Part shown: piece by piece, positions 1-8,149 of the stretch
Layout: each line of letters opens with the position of its first letter
Numbering within the stretch: position 1 is the stretch's first letter
Source: Symbiobacterium terraclitae
GTDB lineage: Bacteria; Bacillota; Sulfobacillia; Symbiobacteriales; Symbiobacteriaceae
Length of the DNA stretch: 38,763 nt
Direction: 5' to 3'
Assembly: GCF_017874315.1 (NCBI RefSeq)
Contig: NZ_JAGGLG010000001.1
Location: 233,030 to 271,792, forward strand
Notes under the pieces: generated by a model
The model's input: the letters and a program-made list of their open reading frames with translations, nothing else
Databases searched by the model: none
Told to the model about the DNA's origin: nothing
Translations under genes and position numbers: made by a program

Positions 1-18
1 CTCCCCCCTTGCACCCGC

Positions 19-618
19 CTACGGCCGGGGTTGGGCGCGCACGCCGAGCCGGTTCTCGGTGCCTGCGGCGATGCGCTTCATGTTCTCCCAGTGCCGGACG
101 TAGATGACGACGGCCAGGCCGACCACCAGCAGGCGGTGCGCCAGGGGCGCACCCGCTACCAAGACCTGGATGACGACGGCCGCCGTGGCCACCAGCGACC
201 CCAGGGAGACCCAGCGGGTGGGCAGCACGGCCAGCGCCCCGGCCAGGATGCCCAGCAGCACCTGCAGGGGGTAGTGCAGCAGCGCCACGCCGCCGCTGGT
301 CGCCACGCTCTTGCCGCCGCGGAAGCGGAGCCACACCGGGTAGGAGTGGCCCAGGGAGGCCAGGAAGCCCCCGACGGCGTAACCCCAATCGCCCGCCAGG
401 CGCTGGCCCAGGTAGGCCGCCAGAAGGCCCTTGCCGATATCGCACGCCACCGTGAAGAGCGCGGCCCAGGGGCCCAGGGTGCGCAGCACGTTGGTCCCGC
501 CGGTGGCGCCGCTGCCGTAGCGGCGCACGTCGATGCCACGCAGCCGCCCCACCAGGAAGCCCACCGGCACCGAACCCAGCAGGTAGCCCATAATGCCTAC
601 AACGATCAGATCGGTCAC
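19..618 (-). CDS. plsY: Acyl-phosphate:glycerol-3-phosphate acyltransferase PlsY
   Basis: PlsY moves an acyl group from acyl-phosphate to sn-glycerol-3-phosphate at the inner face of the membrane, the first acylation step of phospholipid synthesis. The 199-residue product is hydrophobic with several membrane spans and shows the three family signatures: GSVPVG near residues 15-20, GSGATGGTNVLR near 36-46, and HSYPVWLRFRGGKSVAT near 91-107. Length is normal for the family. The start is GTG, about 11 bases after a GGGAGGGG ribosome-binding site. It lies downstream of der on the same strand with a gap of about 107 bp in which I see no clear terminator or promoter, so co-transcription with der is possible. 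plsC, for the second acylation step, lies separately at about 12 kb. Confidence 0.95.
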   Translation of the reverse strand: MTDLIVVGIMGYLLGSVPVGFLVGRLRGIDVRRYGSGATGGTNVLRTLGPWAALFTVACDIGKGLLAAYLGQRLAGDWGYAVGGFLASLGHSYPVWLRFRGGKSVATSGGVALLHYPLQVLLGILAGALAVLPTRWVSLGSLVATAAVVIQVLVAGAPLAHRLLVVGLAVVIYVRHWENMKRIAAGTENRLGVRAQPRP

Positions 619-725
619 CGCTCGCGTCCCCTCCCATGGGCGATTCGGGTCACATCTCTGATTCGCCGTCCGCTGGGTTATTCCTGGTTTTAGTAGGAGG
701 TTCTAATTTGCAGAATCGGCGCCCC

Positions 726-2141
726 CTACTCGGTGGAACGCTTGCGGGCCGCCCGCCGGATGGCCCGCGTCTGGCCGCCGGCCAGCACCCGCCGCACGCG
801 ACCGGGCCGCTCCGGCAGCTTCACCTTGGCGCGGGTGCGGAAGTACAGGTTGATCGGCGTGCCCTCGAAGCGGTACGTCTCCCGCAGCCGGTTCTCCAGG
901 TACCGCTTGTAGGAGAAGTGCACGAGCTCGGCGTCGTTCACGAAGAAGACGAAGCCGGGCGGGCTCACGTGGGGCTGTGTGGCGAAGAGGATCTTCAGCC
1001 GGCGGCCCTTGTCGGAGGGCGGCGGGTTGAGCGCATAGGCCTCCCGCACGAGGTCGTTCAGCTCCCGGGTGGGGATGCGCCGGGCGTGGTTGGCCGCCGC
1101 CTCCTTGATCAGCGGCAGGAGCCGGTGCACGCGCGCACCGGTCTTGGCCGACACGAAGTGGACGAGGGCGTAGTCCATGAACGCCAGCCGCGCCCGCACC
1201 TCGTCGGTCTTCTTGGCCATGGTCCGGTCGTCCTTCTCCACCAGGTCCCACTTGTTGACGACCACGATGCACGCCTTGCCGTTCTCGTGCGCATAGCCGG
1301 CGATGCGCTGGTCCTGCTCGGTGACGCCGTCCGTCGCGTCGACGACGACGAGCACCACCTGGGCCCGCTCCACGGCCCGCAGGGCCCGCATCACGGAATA
1401 GCGCTCCACGGGCTGCTCCACCTTCGCCCGGCGGCGCATGCCCGCCGTGTCGACCAGCAGGAACTTGTCCTCGCCCCGCTCCACCAGCACGTCGATGGCG
1501 TCCCGGGTCGTGCCGGCGACGTCGGAGACGATCACCCGCTCCTCGCCCAGGATCGCATTCACCAGCGACGACTTGCCCACGTTGGGCCGGCCGATGACCG
1601 CCACGCGGACCGGGCCGCCCTCCTCCGGCTCCTCCGGTACGGCGGAAGGCAGGGCGGCGACGATCGCGTCCATCAGGTCGCCGGTCCCCATGCCGTGCTC
1701 GGCGGAGACCGAGATGACCTGGTCGAGCCCCAGCGACCAGAACTCCAGGGCCTCGTCCTCGCGCTTCAGGTTCTCCACCTTGTTCACCGCGACGATGACC
1801 GGCTTGCGCACGCGGCGCAGCCGCTCGGCCACCTCCAGGTCCGGCGCCGTCACCCCCTGGGTGACGTCCACCACGAAGACGATCACATCCGCCTCCCGGA
1901 TGGCCAGTTCGGCCTGCCGGGTCACGTGGGCTTCGATGGTGTCGCCGTCCTTGTCGAGCTGGATGCCGCCGGTGTCCACCAGCGTGATCGTGCGCCCGTT
2001 CCACTCCGCATCGGCGTAGAGGCGGTCGCGTGTCACCCCCGGCAGGTCCTCGACGATCGCCTGCCGGCTCTGGATCAGTCGGTTGAAAAGGGTCGACTTG
2101 CCCACGTTGGGCCGGCCCACAATAGCTACGATCGGTTTCAT
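726..2141 (-). CDS. der: Ribosome-assembly GTPase Der (EngA)
   Basis: Der is an essential GTPase with two tandem G domains that acts in assembly of the 50S ribosomal subunit. Both domains are clear: P-loop GRPNVGKS at residues 9-16 and again at 184-191, DTGG near 57-60 and DTAG near 231-234, NKVE near 120-123 and NKWD in the second domain. A KH-like C-terminal domain follows. The protein has 471 residues, longer than the roughly 436 of Bacillus, because of an Arg-rich tail of about 30 residues that may bind RNA. The ATG start follows a GGGGGAA-type site. A good sigma-A-type promoter and a hairpin-forming leader lie upstream. Confidence 0.97.
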   Translation of the reverse strand: MKPIVAIVGRPNVGKSTLFNRLIQSRQAIVEDLPGVTRDRLYADAEWNGRTITLVDTGGIQLDKDGDTIEAHVTRQAELAIREADVIVFVVDVTQGVTAPDLEVAERLRRVRKPVIVAVNKVENLKREDEALEFWSLGLDQVISVSAEHGMGTGDLMDAIVAALPSAVPEEPEEGGPVRVAVIGRPNVGKSSLVNAILGEERVIVSDVAGTTRDAIDVLVERGEDKFLLVDTAGMRRRAKVEQPVERYSVMRALRAVERAQVVLVVVDATDGVTEQDQRIAGYAHENGKACIVVVNKWDLVEKDDRTMAKKTDEVRARLAFMDYALVHFVSAKTGARVHRLLPLIKEAAANHARRIPTRELNDLVREAYALNPPPSDKGRRLKILFATQPHVSPPGFVFFVNDAELVHFSYKRYLENRLRETYRFEGTPINLYFRTRAKVKLPERPGRVRRVLAGGQTRAIRRAARKRSTE

Positions 2142-2175
2142 AGGCGTGTTCCCCCGATGCCTGCGGATGGTGCGC

Positions 2176-2200
2176 GGGGGTACGACAGCCTGTCACCCCC
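2176..2200 (-). other. Hairpin in the der leader
   Basis: An inverted repeat (GGGGGT, then GACAG, pairing with CTGTC and ACCCCC) lies between the der promoter and the der start. It would form a strong stem in the untranslated leader. No run of U follows, so it is not a standard terminator. It may be a stability or regulatory element. Confidence 0.4.
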
Positions 2201-2209
2201 GCCCAGCCC

Positions 2210-2238
2210 ATTATCCAGGAACGACCATTAACGGTCAA
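2210..2238 (-). promoter_or_regulatory. Promoter of der
   Basis: On the minus strand the -35 element TTGACC (2233-2238) and -10 element GATAAT (2210-2215) are separated by exactly 17 bases. Each matches the sigma-A consensus at five of six positions. The -35 overlaps the stop codon of the upstream membrane-protein gene, so der has its own promoter inside the cluster. Confidence 0.7.
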
Positions 2239-2870
2239 GAGACCGGCAGATCGGGGGACGCGGGCCGGCCGTCGCCCGGCCGGTGCAGCAGCTCGGCCAG
2301 GGTCAGCGCCAGCACCCCCGCCACCAGAGCCGTGCCGTGGAAACCGCCGCCGGCCAGGCGGAAGACCACGTCGGGCTGGCTGGCCGCCACGTAGCGGAAG
2401 TAGTGGTAGAGGTCAGCCAAGAGCGAGCCGAGCACCGCTGCGGCGAAGGCGGCGGGGCGCGTGTGGCCGATCAGACAGCCGAGCGTGCCGGCCACCGTGG
2501 CGTAGAGGTACTGAGCGTCCAGGTAGAACAGGTTCAGTTCGGTGGGCTGCCCGGGCGGGAAGTAGAGGCTGAGCGCGGCCAGGCTGGCGGCCCCCGTCAG
2601 CGCGCCGCCGACCGCCAGCCCCGGCTCCCACCAGCGGCGCATGGCCCGCACCTGGTAGAGCGCCAGGCAGAGCGGCAGCAGCCCCGTGCCGAAATTGAGG
2701 GTGAGGCGGGGCGTCAGGTGCAGCTCCACCAGGCTGCCCGCCAGCATCGCACCGAGGAGCGCCAGCCCCCAGCGCGGGGTCAGGCCCAGGCGGCGCAGCG
2801 GGCCGGTCAGAAAGCCGGAAGCGGCCAGCACCAACAGCACGAGGAGCAGGATCGGGCTCACGGGCATCAC
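2235..2870 (-). CDS. DUF1614-like multi-pass membrane protein
   Basis: The 211-residue product is strongly hydrophobic with about six or seven predicted membrane spans and short loops. Two segments, LNFGTGLLPLCLALYQV near the middle and a Gly-rich GGGFHGTALVAGVLALTLAE near the C-terminus, resemble conserved parts of the DUF1614 family, whose function is unknown. That assignment is from memory of the family pattern and is only moderately sure. The GTG start at 2870 follows GGAGGTGA with good spacing; an ATG one codon later is possible. It lies just upstream of der, whose promoter begins in its stop codon, and is divergent from the glycosyltransferase gene. Confidence 0.75.
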   Translation of the reverse strand: MMPVSPILLLVLLVLAASGFLTGPLRRLGLTPRWGLALLGAMLAGSLVELHLTPRLTLNFGTGLLPLCLALYQVRAMRRWWEPGLAVGGALTGAASLAALSLYFPPGQPTELNLFYLDAQYLYATVAGTLGCLIGHTRPAAFAAAVLGSLLADLYHYFRYVAASQPDVVFRLAGGGFHGTALVAGVLALTLAELLHRPGDGRPASPDLPVS

Positions 2871-2995
2871 AGGGCGTCACCTCCCATCCGACAGGGCCTG
2901 CATGTCCTGCCAGTCATTGGATCAGCTTGCGCACGCTGCGCCCATCCTATACCTGCCCCAAGCCCTCGGTGCGGGCGGCCGCGGAGCATAATCGC

Positions 2996-3035
2996 CACTG
3001 GGTATCGCCAACCTAAAGGCTGTCATCACCCAGTG
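2996..3035 (+). other. Inverted repeat next to the glycosyltransferase ribosome-binding site
   Basis: CACTGGGT (2996-3003) is an exact inverted repeat of ACCCAGTG (3028-3035). The right arm abuts and partly overlaps the ribosome-binding site GTGGGAGGG of the gene starting at 3051. In RNA the pair could limit ribosome access. The rest of the divergent 180-bp gap (2871-3050) holds a CATAAT box at 2987-2992 but no convincing -35. Confidence 0.35.
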
Positions 3036-3050
3036 GGAGGGTCCCGCCTG

Positions 3051-5033
3051 ATGCAGCTCGACACAGCAGAGTGGGTCTATCTGGTGGCCGTGGGACTCCA
3101 CCTCTTTTTCTTTGGGCTTTTCCTGCGCCTCTTATGGTGGAAGCGCTATGCAGACGTAACCTACTGGCGGCACCGGCCCGAGCTCTCTCTGGATCGGCTG
3201 GTCAAGCAGGCCCAGAGCATGGGGCAGGCGCTGCCGCGCTTCTCGCTGATCGTCCCCGCACGCAACGAGGCCGACGTCATCGAGCGGACAGTGGATCACC
3301 TGGCCGGCCTCACCTATCCACACGACCTCTACGAGGTGCTCGTGGTGACCGACGCGAAGGAGGAGCAGGCGGCCGCCCAGCGCCGCAGCACCGCGGTGGC
3401 GGATGCGGTGGCCGCGCTGCGGGAAAGGAGGATGCCCGCGCCTGACTCGACCGCGGGCGGCCTGGTGATGGCCCTCATCGCCGGCATGGCCCTGGACGGC
3501 ATCGGCGAGGCCGCCCGCCGGCTCGGCCCGGACGAGGGAATCCAGCACCTGCGGCGCATCCCCGCGCCGCTGCTCAGGCCCATCATCTGGGAAGCGGCGC
3601 TGCGCCTCCTGCGCAAGGGCGCGGGCAGTCCCGAGTACCGCCTCCTGCGCACGCTGCGGTCCCGGCTGCCGGATCTGGGCCAGGAACCGCTGCAGCGCGC
3701 CTACGCGGCGCTGCTTTCGCTGGCGATACCCTGCGCGGTGGCCTTCGCCTCGCTGCGGGGCGAGGACGGCGCGGCGCTGGGGCGCCGGCTGGCCACGCTG
3801 GCCGCCCAGGCGCACCACTCGCTGACGCGGGAGCTGATCCAGTCGCTCTGTTCCGCCCTGGCCGCAGACCTGATGGTGCGGCTGGAGCGGCTGGCCGCCG
3901 ACCCGCTGCTCGCGGAACGCCTCGCCGCGGCCTACCGGGAGGTCTACCCGACCACCCAGGACATCATGGCGCGCAAGGTGGCCGAGTACGCAGCCCGGCC
4001 CGCTGCGCCGGCGGTCCGGCACGTGGTGGTGCCTGTGGACTTCGACGGCCAGCTGAACGGCCGCTGCCTGGGCGTCACCGTGCCCTCCACCAAGGGCCGG
4101 GCCCTGAACTGGGCCCTGAGATTCATCGACGGGCGCTCGACCTGGTGCGGCTTTTACGACGCCGAAAGCCGGCCCGACAGCCGGGTGATGCTCTACCTGG
4201 CCCACCGGGTCCTGGAGGCCCGCCGGACCGACACGCCGCTGCCCCGCATCTTCCAGGGCCCCGTCTTCCAGGTGCGCAACTGGTACGACATGGGCGCGTT
4301 CTGCAAGCTGGCCTCCCTGTTCACGGCCATCAGCCACGAGTGGCACCTGCCGGTGGTCTACCGCTCCATCCCCTTCGTGGGCGGCACCAACGTCTTCGTC
4401 GAGACCCGCCTGCTGCACGAGATCGGCGGCTTCGACTCCTCGACCCTCACGGAGGATCTGGAGCTGGGAACCCGCGCCTGGCTCAAGGCCCGGGCCTGGC
4501 CCGAGTACCTGCCTTACCCCTCCAGCGAGCAGACGCCGCCGACGTTCATGGGCTTCTACCGCCAGCGCCTGCGCTGGGCCAGCGGCCACCTGCAGGTGAT
4601 GCGCAAGATCCGCGCCGAGCAGCTCGGTACCCGGGAGCAGCGCCAGCGTCTTCTGCGGTCGCTCTGGTTCAAGGGGCAGGCCCAGTGGCTCTTCTACCAG
4701 GCGGCGACGCTGGTGCCGCTCACGGTCTTCATCCTCTGGACCATGGGGCTGGTGGACCCCACCGTGGTGCCGCCGGTGTGGCGCTACGGCCTCCACATGA
4801 TGTCGGCCCTCTACATCGCCTTTGCCGTCTACCTGCTGCTGCGCTACCTGCGGTACGTGGACCCGACCAGCCGGCCGCTGATGTGGCTCGGGCAGCTGGG
4901 CGCCGTGGGCCAGATCCTCGTGCTGCCGCTGGCGGGCTTCCTCTTCCCGGTGCCCTACTTCAGCGCCCTCGTGCTGGCGGCGGCCGGCAAGGGCCCGAGC
5001 CACTGGGTCAAGACGCCGCGCACGAGGGAGTGA
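3051..5033 (+). CDS. Membrane glycosyltransferase, family 2 type, with a large helical insertion
   Basis: A processive-type GT2 enzyme of 660 residues that probably transfers sugars from a nucleotide-sugar donor to a cell-surface polymer. One membrane span lies near residues 8-30. The GT-A fold begins at SLIVPARNEAD (about 65-75) and VLVVTDAKEE (about 97-105), with D101 as the first nucleotide-binding Asp. It resumes with TKGRALNWAL (about 347-356), the FYDAES acceptor of the metal-binding motif (D370, E372), TED at 467-469 as likely catalytic base, and QRLRW at 505-509 (QxxRW motif). Two or three C-terminal spans follow. About 215 residues, mostly helical, separate the two halves of the catalytic fold. 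The ATG start follows GTGGGAGGG; an upstream open frame lacks coding character. The substrate is unknown. Confidence 0.88.
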   Translation: MQLDTAEWVYLVAVGLHLFFFGLFLRLLWWKRYADVTYWRHRPELSLDRLVKQAQSMGQALPRFSLIVPARNEADVIERTVDHLAGLTYPHDLYEVLVVTDAKEEQAAAQRRSTAVADAVAALRERRMPAPDSTAGGLVMALIAGMALDGIGEAARRLGPDEGIQHLRRIPAPLLRPIIWEAALRLLRKGAGSPEYRLLRTLRSRLPDLGQEPLQRAYAALLSLAIPCAVAFASLRGEDGAALGRRLATLAAQAHHSLTRELIQSLCSALAADLMVRLERLAADPLLAERLAAAYREVYPTTQDIMARKVAEYAARPAAPAVRHVVVPVDFDGQLNGRCLGVTVPSTKGRALNWALRFIDGRSTWCGFYDAESRPDSRVMLYLAHRVLEARRTDTPLPRIFQGPVFQVRNWYDMGAFCKLASLFTAISHEWHLPVVYRSIPFVGGTNVFVETRLLHEIGGFDSSTLTEDLELGTRAWLKARAWPEYLPYPSSEQTPPTFMGFYRQRLRWASGHLQVMRKIRAEQLGTREQRQRLLRSLWFKGQAQWLFYQAATLVPLTVFILWTMGLVDPTVVPPVWRYGLHMMSALYIAFAVYLLLRYLRYVDPTSRPLMWLGQLGAVGQILVLPLAGFLFPVPYFSALVLAAAGKGPSHWVKTPRTRE

Positions 5034-5434
5034 TGCCTGTGGCTGTCCCAAGGGATCAGAACATCGCCGCCCGGCCGTACGCCGCCATCGGCGTCCTGAC
5101 GGGGCTGCTGCTGCTCACCGGCTGCAGCGCCCGACCCCTGCCCGTCCGCCCCGCCGAGGCCATCGCGGCGGCCGCGGCGCACCCGGAGGTCGCGGCGTGG
5201 TACGAGGCGCACGCGGCCCCGCGCGTGCTGGAAGGACTGAGCCCCGCCGCCGCCCGGGGCCTCCAGCGCTTCAGGCCGGACGCGCTGGTGGACCTGGTCG
5301 GGGAGGGGCTCCTGGTGCGGTTCACCTCGGCTCTCGGGGAGCAGCCCCGGCGGGTCGAGGTGCTGGTGGATCAGACGGACGGACGCGTGCTGGGCGTGCG
5401 CATGGGCGGCGCCGGGTGGCGGGGCTGGCGCTGA
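5033..5434 (+). CDS. Small predicted lipoprotein
   Basis: A 133-residue product with a signal peptide (hydrophobic stretch about residues 17-29) and lipobox LLTGC, placing the lipidated Cys at residue 31. The mature part is about 100 residues, Ala-rich at first, then with a beta-rich end (VRFTSALG, VEVLVDQTDGRVLGVRMGG) that resembles small PepSY-like or NTF2-like folds, without a firm family match. The ATG overlaps the TGA of the glycosyltransferase by one base, so the two are translationally coupled and probably act at the same membrane site. I do not recognise the family. Confidence 0.75.
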   Translation: MPVAVPRDQNIAARPYAAIGVLTGLLLLTGCSARPLPVRPAEAIAAAAAHPEVAAWYEAHAAPRVLEGLSPAAARGLQRFRPDALVDLVGEGLLVRFTSALGEQPRRVEVLVDQTDGRVLGVRMGGAGWRGWR

Positions 5435-5436
5435 CT

Positions 5437-5455
5437 CAGCGCGCCGGCGGCGCTG
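5437..5455. terminator. GC hairpin between convergent genes
   Basis: CAGCGC (5437-5442) and GCGCTG (5450-5455) form a short stem with a 7-base loop in the 42-bp gap between the lipoprotein gene (plus) and the esterase gene (minus). There is no T-tract, so its role as terminator is weakly supported. Confidence 0.3.
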
Positions 5456-5476
5456 GCTGGCGAAGACCGCGCGGGC

Positions 5477-6145
5477 TCACGCCGTCGCGGCGCCGTGCCT
5501 GCGATGCTGCAGGAACCACTGGTAGAGTTCGGGGTTGGCGTACGTCTGGGTCCAGGAATCGTGCGCCACCCCCGGGTAGAGCGTGAACTTGACCGGGGCG
5601 CCGACGGCTCGCAGGGCCTCCACCATCTGCGCCGACATCGCGGGCGGTACGATCTCGTCCTGGTCGCCGTGGAAGATCCAGAAGGGCAGGACCGCGTGCT
5701 CCGGGCGCACCCGCAGGGGGTTTCCCGCGCCGCAGATCGGGGCCACGGCGGCGAAGCGGTGCGGCGCGGTCAGGGCGAGGTCGAAGGCGCCCATGCCGCC
5801 CATGGAGAGCCCGGTCAGGTAGATGCGCTCCTCGTCCACCGCGTACGTGGCGCAGACCTCGTCCAGCAGCGCCAGCAGCACGTCTGCATCCCAGGTCTCC
5901 CCCTCCGGACACTGGGGCGAGACGACGATGAACGGGAAGTCCGCGGGCCGCTCCTCCGCCAGCCGGGGCGGCCCGTGCCGCTTCACCAGGCTGAGGTCGC
6001 TGCCGCGCTCGCCCGCGCCGTGCAGGAAGAGGATCAGCGGCCACCGCTGCGCCGGATCGGCGCCGTAACCCTCGGGCAGGAACAGCAGGTATCTGGCGCC
6101 GACCTGCTTCTGGATCACCCGTGTGAACGACCGGTCATGCTGCAT
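5477..6145 (-). CDS. Alpha/beta-hydrolase, phospholipase/carboxylesterase-like
   Basis: A 222-residue cytosolic serine hydrolase; no signal peptide is seen. The fold signatures are an oxyanion-hole LHGAGERG (residues 41-48), nucleophile elbow GLSMGG with Ser114, acid Asp161 or Asp163 in HGDQDEIVP, and His195 in GVAHDSW. The pattern matches putative peptidases/esterases of the dienelactone hydrolase or PHB-depolymerase-like group. The natural substrate cannot be told. I chose the ATG at 6145 because GAAAGGGTGA precedes it at good spacing and because the upstream gene ends only 5 bases earlier; a longer frame to 6184 would overlap that gene. It is last in the topB-fni-membrane protein-esterase run. 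Confidence 0.85.
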   Translation of the reverse strand: MQHDRSFTRVIQKQVGARYLLFLPEGYGADPAQRWPLILFLHGAGERGSDLSLVKRHGPPRLAEERPADFPFIVVSPQCPEGETWDADVLLALLDEVCATYAVDEERIYLTGLSMGGMGAFDLALTAPHRFAAVAPICGAGNPLRVRPEHAVLPFWIFHGDQDEIVPPAMSAQMVEALRAVGAPVKFTLYPGVAHDSWTQTYANPELYQWFLQHRRHGAATA

Positions 6146-6150
6146 CGGCG

Positions 6151-7035
6151 TCACCCTTTCTCGCCATAGTCCATTTCCCGCCACTCTTCGATAGGAATGA
6201 TCTCAAACTCCACTATGGGGTCCGGCTCACCCCAGCGCAGCGGCACGCTGATCAACTGGCTCACCTGGGTCGGTTTGTCTGTGAGCGTGATCAGCCGGAA
6301 CCAGAAGCGGGCGCGCCCTCGGCCCGGCTCCTCCCGGAAGTGGTTGAGAACGATCTCACCTGGCGTGTGCCCGGGCTCCGGGGCCAGCTCGATGAACAGG
6401 TCTTCCTCGGTCCGCTGCAGGCGGTAGCGCACGCCGCCACCCGCGCTCTGCCACTCCCCCCAGTCGGGCGGAACGCTGGTTCCGTCATGCAGCGCAGGGC
6501 CGCGCAGCGCTTTACGGCAGTGGCCCCGGAGGGCCATCGGCCAGCCCAGGTAGCGGTACCGGAAGGTGGGGCAGTGCAGCCAGCGCAGGTCGACGGTCGG
6601 GTACCAGACCAGCAGGACGCCGGGCGCATGCTCGAGCGGAGCCGGCGGCGGCGTCGGCTCCAGGCGCCAGCCGGTCTCCGGAAGGAGCTCCACCCCCTCG
6701 CCCCGCGCGTAGACCTCGGTCAGGCGCCACACGGTCCACGCCTCCGGCAGGACGACCGCGATCTCGTCCGGCGGCAGCACGCCTGCGACCTCTACGGACT
6801 CGATCACGACCGGGAGCGGCCCGCGATTGAGCACCTCGTACATGACCAGGGACGGGCTTCCGGGGATGCGATACATCGACCCGTCCCAGTGCAGGGGCGG
6901 GCGCCAGTACGCCAGCCCGACCGCCGCGGCGTAGGCCAACAGCGGCACCAGCAGGGCCAGCCAGGCGTACCGGCGAACCCACCGCCTCCGCCCCGGCAGC
7001 GTCTGCCAGCTCTGCTCCGAACCCCGATGTTCCAT
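6151..7035 (-). CDS. Single-pass membrane protein of unknown function
   Basis: A 294-residue product with a short basic N-terminus (GRRRWVRRYAW), one membrane span at about residues 25-45 and a long C-terminal domain predicted outside the cytoplasm. The exposed part is rich in beta-type segments (VVIESVEVAGVLPPDEIAVVLP, GEIVLNHF, FWFRLITLTDK). It contains two Cys near the middle that could form a disulphide. No family recognised. The ATG at 7035 follows GGGAGGGAAG at suitable spacing; the longer frame to 7158 would run into the fni gene. It sits between fni and the esterase with gaps of 40 and 5 bp, so the three are probably one transcript. Confidence 0.75.
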   Translation of the reverse strand: MEHRGSEQSWQTLPGRRRWVRRYAWLALLVPLLAYAAAVGLAYWRPPLHWDGSMYRIPGSPSLVMYEVLNRGPLPVVIESVEVAGVLPPDEIAVVLPEAWTVWRLTEVYARGEGVELLPETGWRLEPTPPPAPLEHAPGVLLVWYPTVDLRWLHCPTFRYRYLGWPMALRGHCRKALRGPALHDGTSVPPDWGEWQSAGGGVRYRLQRTEEDLFIELAPEPGHTPGEIVLNHFREEPGRGRARFWFRLITLTDKPTQVSQLISVPLRWGEPDPIVEFEIIPIEEWREMDYGEKG

Positions 7036-7075
7036 CTGAATCTTCCCTCCCCGTAAGGAGACGACACGGGGAGGG

Positions 7076-8149
7076 CTACGGTTGCGACCGGTTGGCGAGT
7101 GCGGCGAGGTCCACCCCCCGGAGGCGGCACCATTCGCCCACCAAGCCCGTGATGACAACCGGCTGCCGCTGGAGCGCGGCGAGGTCGCGTGCGCCGCAGA
7201 GCAGGCAGGCCGTCTGCAGGTCGGCCAGCAGCCCTTCCAGGTAGGCGCGCACGCCCGCCGCGCCCTCCCGCTGCTGCCGGGCCAGCACCGGCCCGGCGAC
7301 GGCTACCGCCCGGGCGCCCAGCGCCAGGGCCTTGGCCGCGTCGGTGCCGTGGCGGATGCCGCCGCTGGCGATCAGCTCCAGCCCGGACAGGTCCAGCGCC
7401 GCCACCTCGGCCAGGGCGCAGGCCGCCGGCAGCCCCCAGCCCTCCAGCCCGGGGTCGCCCTCGACCACGCCCGCCCGGCGGTCCTCGATCCAGACGAAGT
7501 TGGTGCCGCCCCGGCCGGAGACGTCGATGGCGCGCACGCCGGCCTCGTAGAGCTGCCGGGCCGTCTCGCGCGACACGCCGAAGCCGCACTCCTTCACGAC
7601 GACGGGCACGGAAAGCTCCTGGACGATGCGGGCGATGCGCTCCAGGCGCCCGCGGAAGTCCCGGTCGCCCTCCCGCATGCGCAGCTCCTGCGGGGCGTTG
7701 AGGTGAAGCTGCAGCAGGTCGGCCTCCACCATCTCGACCGCGGCGCGCGCCTGCTCCGGCGTGGCGTCGCTGCCCAGGTTGGCCAGGATGACGCCGCGCG
7801 GGTTGACACGCCGCACCACCCGGTAGCTCTCCACCACCTCCGGCTCCCGCAGCCCGGCGGTCTGCGAGCCCACGGCCATCGCCAGGCCCAGCTCCGCCGC
7901 CGCGGCGGCCAGGTCGCGGTTGATGGCCGTGACGCCCGGCGCCCCGCCGGTCATCGCATTGATCATGACCGGCCTGGCCAGGGGGACTCCGCAGATGGAC
8001 GTGCGCAGATCGATCTCGTGGGTGGCCAGTTCGGGCAGGCTTCGGTGGACCAGGTGCACGTCCTCCCAGCCGGCGCCGCCGGCCCTCGCCCCGGGCCCGG
8101 CGACGGCCAGCCGCACGTGGTCGAGCTTGCGCCGCTGCCGTTCACTCAT
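7076..8149 (-). CDS. fni: Type 2 isopentenyl-diphosphate delta-isomerase (FMN-dependent)
   Basis: Interconverts isopentenyl and dimethylallyl diphosphate in isoprenoid synthesis, using reduced FMN. The 357-residue product has the family's TIM-barrel marks: substrate-binding RKLDHVRLA near the N-terminus, NAMTGGAPGV around residues 64-73, VGSQTAGL, QLHLNAPQEL with the conserved Asn and Gln, VVVKECGFGVS with the flavin-contacting Lys, DVSGRGGTNFVWIE, and the phosphate-binding IASGGIRHGTDAAKALALGA. Length is normal. The ATG follows GGAGGGGAG and overlaps the end of topB by 8 bases, so translation is probably coupled to topB, although the two functions are unrelated. Confidence 0.95.
   Translation of the reverse strand: MSERQRRKLDHVRLAVAGPGARAGGAGWEDVHLVHRSLPELATHEIDLRTSICGVPLARPVMINAMTGGAPGVTAINRDLAAAAAELGLAMAVGSQTAGLREPEVVESYRVVRRVNPRGVILANLGSDATPEQARAAVEMVEADLLQLHLNAPQELRMREGDRDFRGRLERIARIVQELSVPVVVKECGFGVSRETARQLYEAGVRAIDVSGRGGTNFVWIEDRRAGVVEGDPGLEGWGLPAACALAEVAALDLSGLELIASGGIRHGTDAAKALALGARAVAVAGPVLARQQREGAAGVRAYLEGLLADLQTACLLCGARDLAALQRQPVVITGLVGEWCRLRGVDLAALANRSQP

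Noticed and set aside
636-2231. Long plus-strand frame opposite der
   Set aside because: Shadow of der; the opposite strand has both GTPase domains intact.
2283-3050. N-terminal extension of the glycosyltransferase frame
   Set aside because: It lies opposite a membrane-protein gene, is Gln/Arg-rich without a domain, and the strong ribosome-binding site is at 3033-3041.
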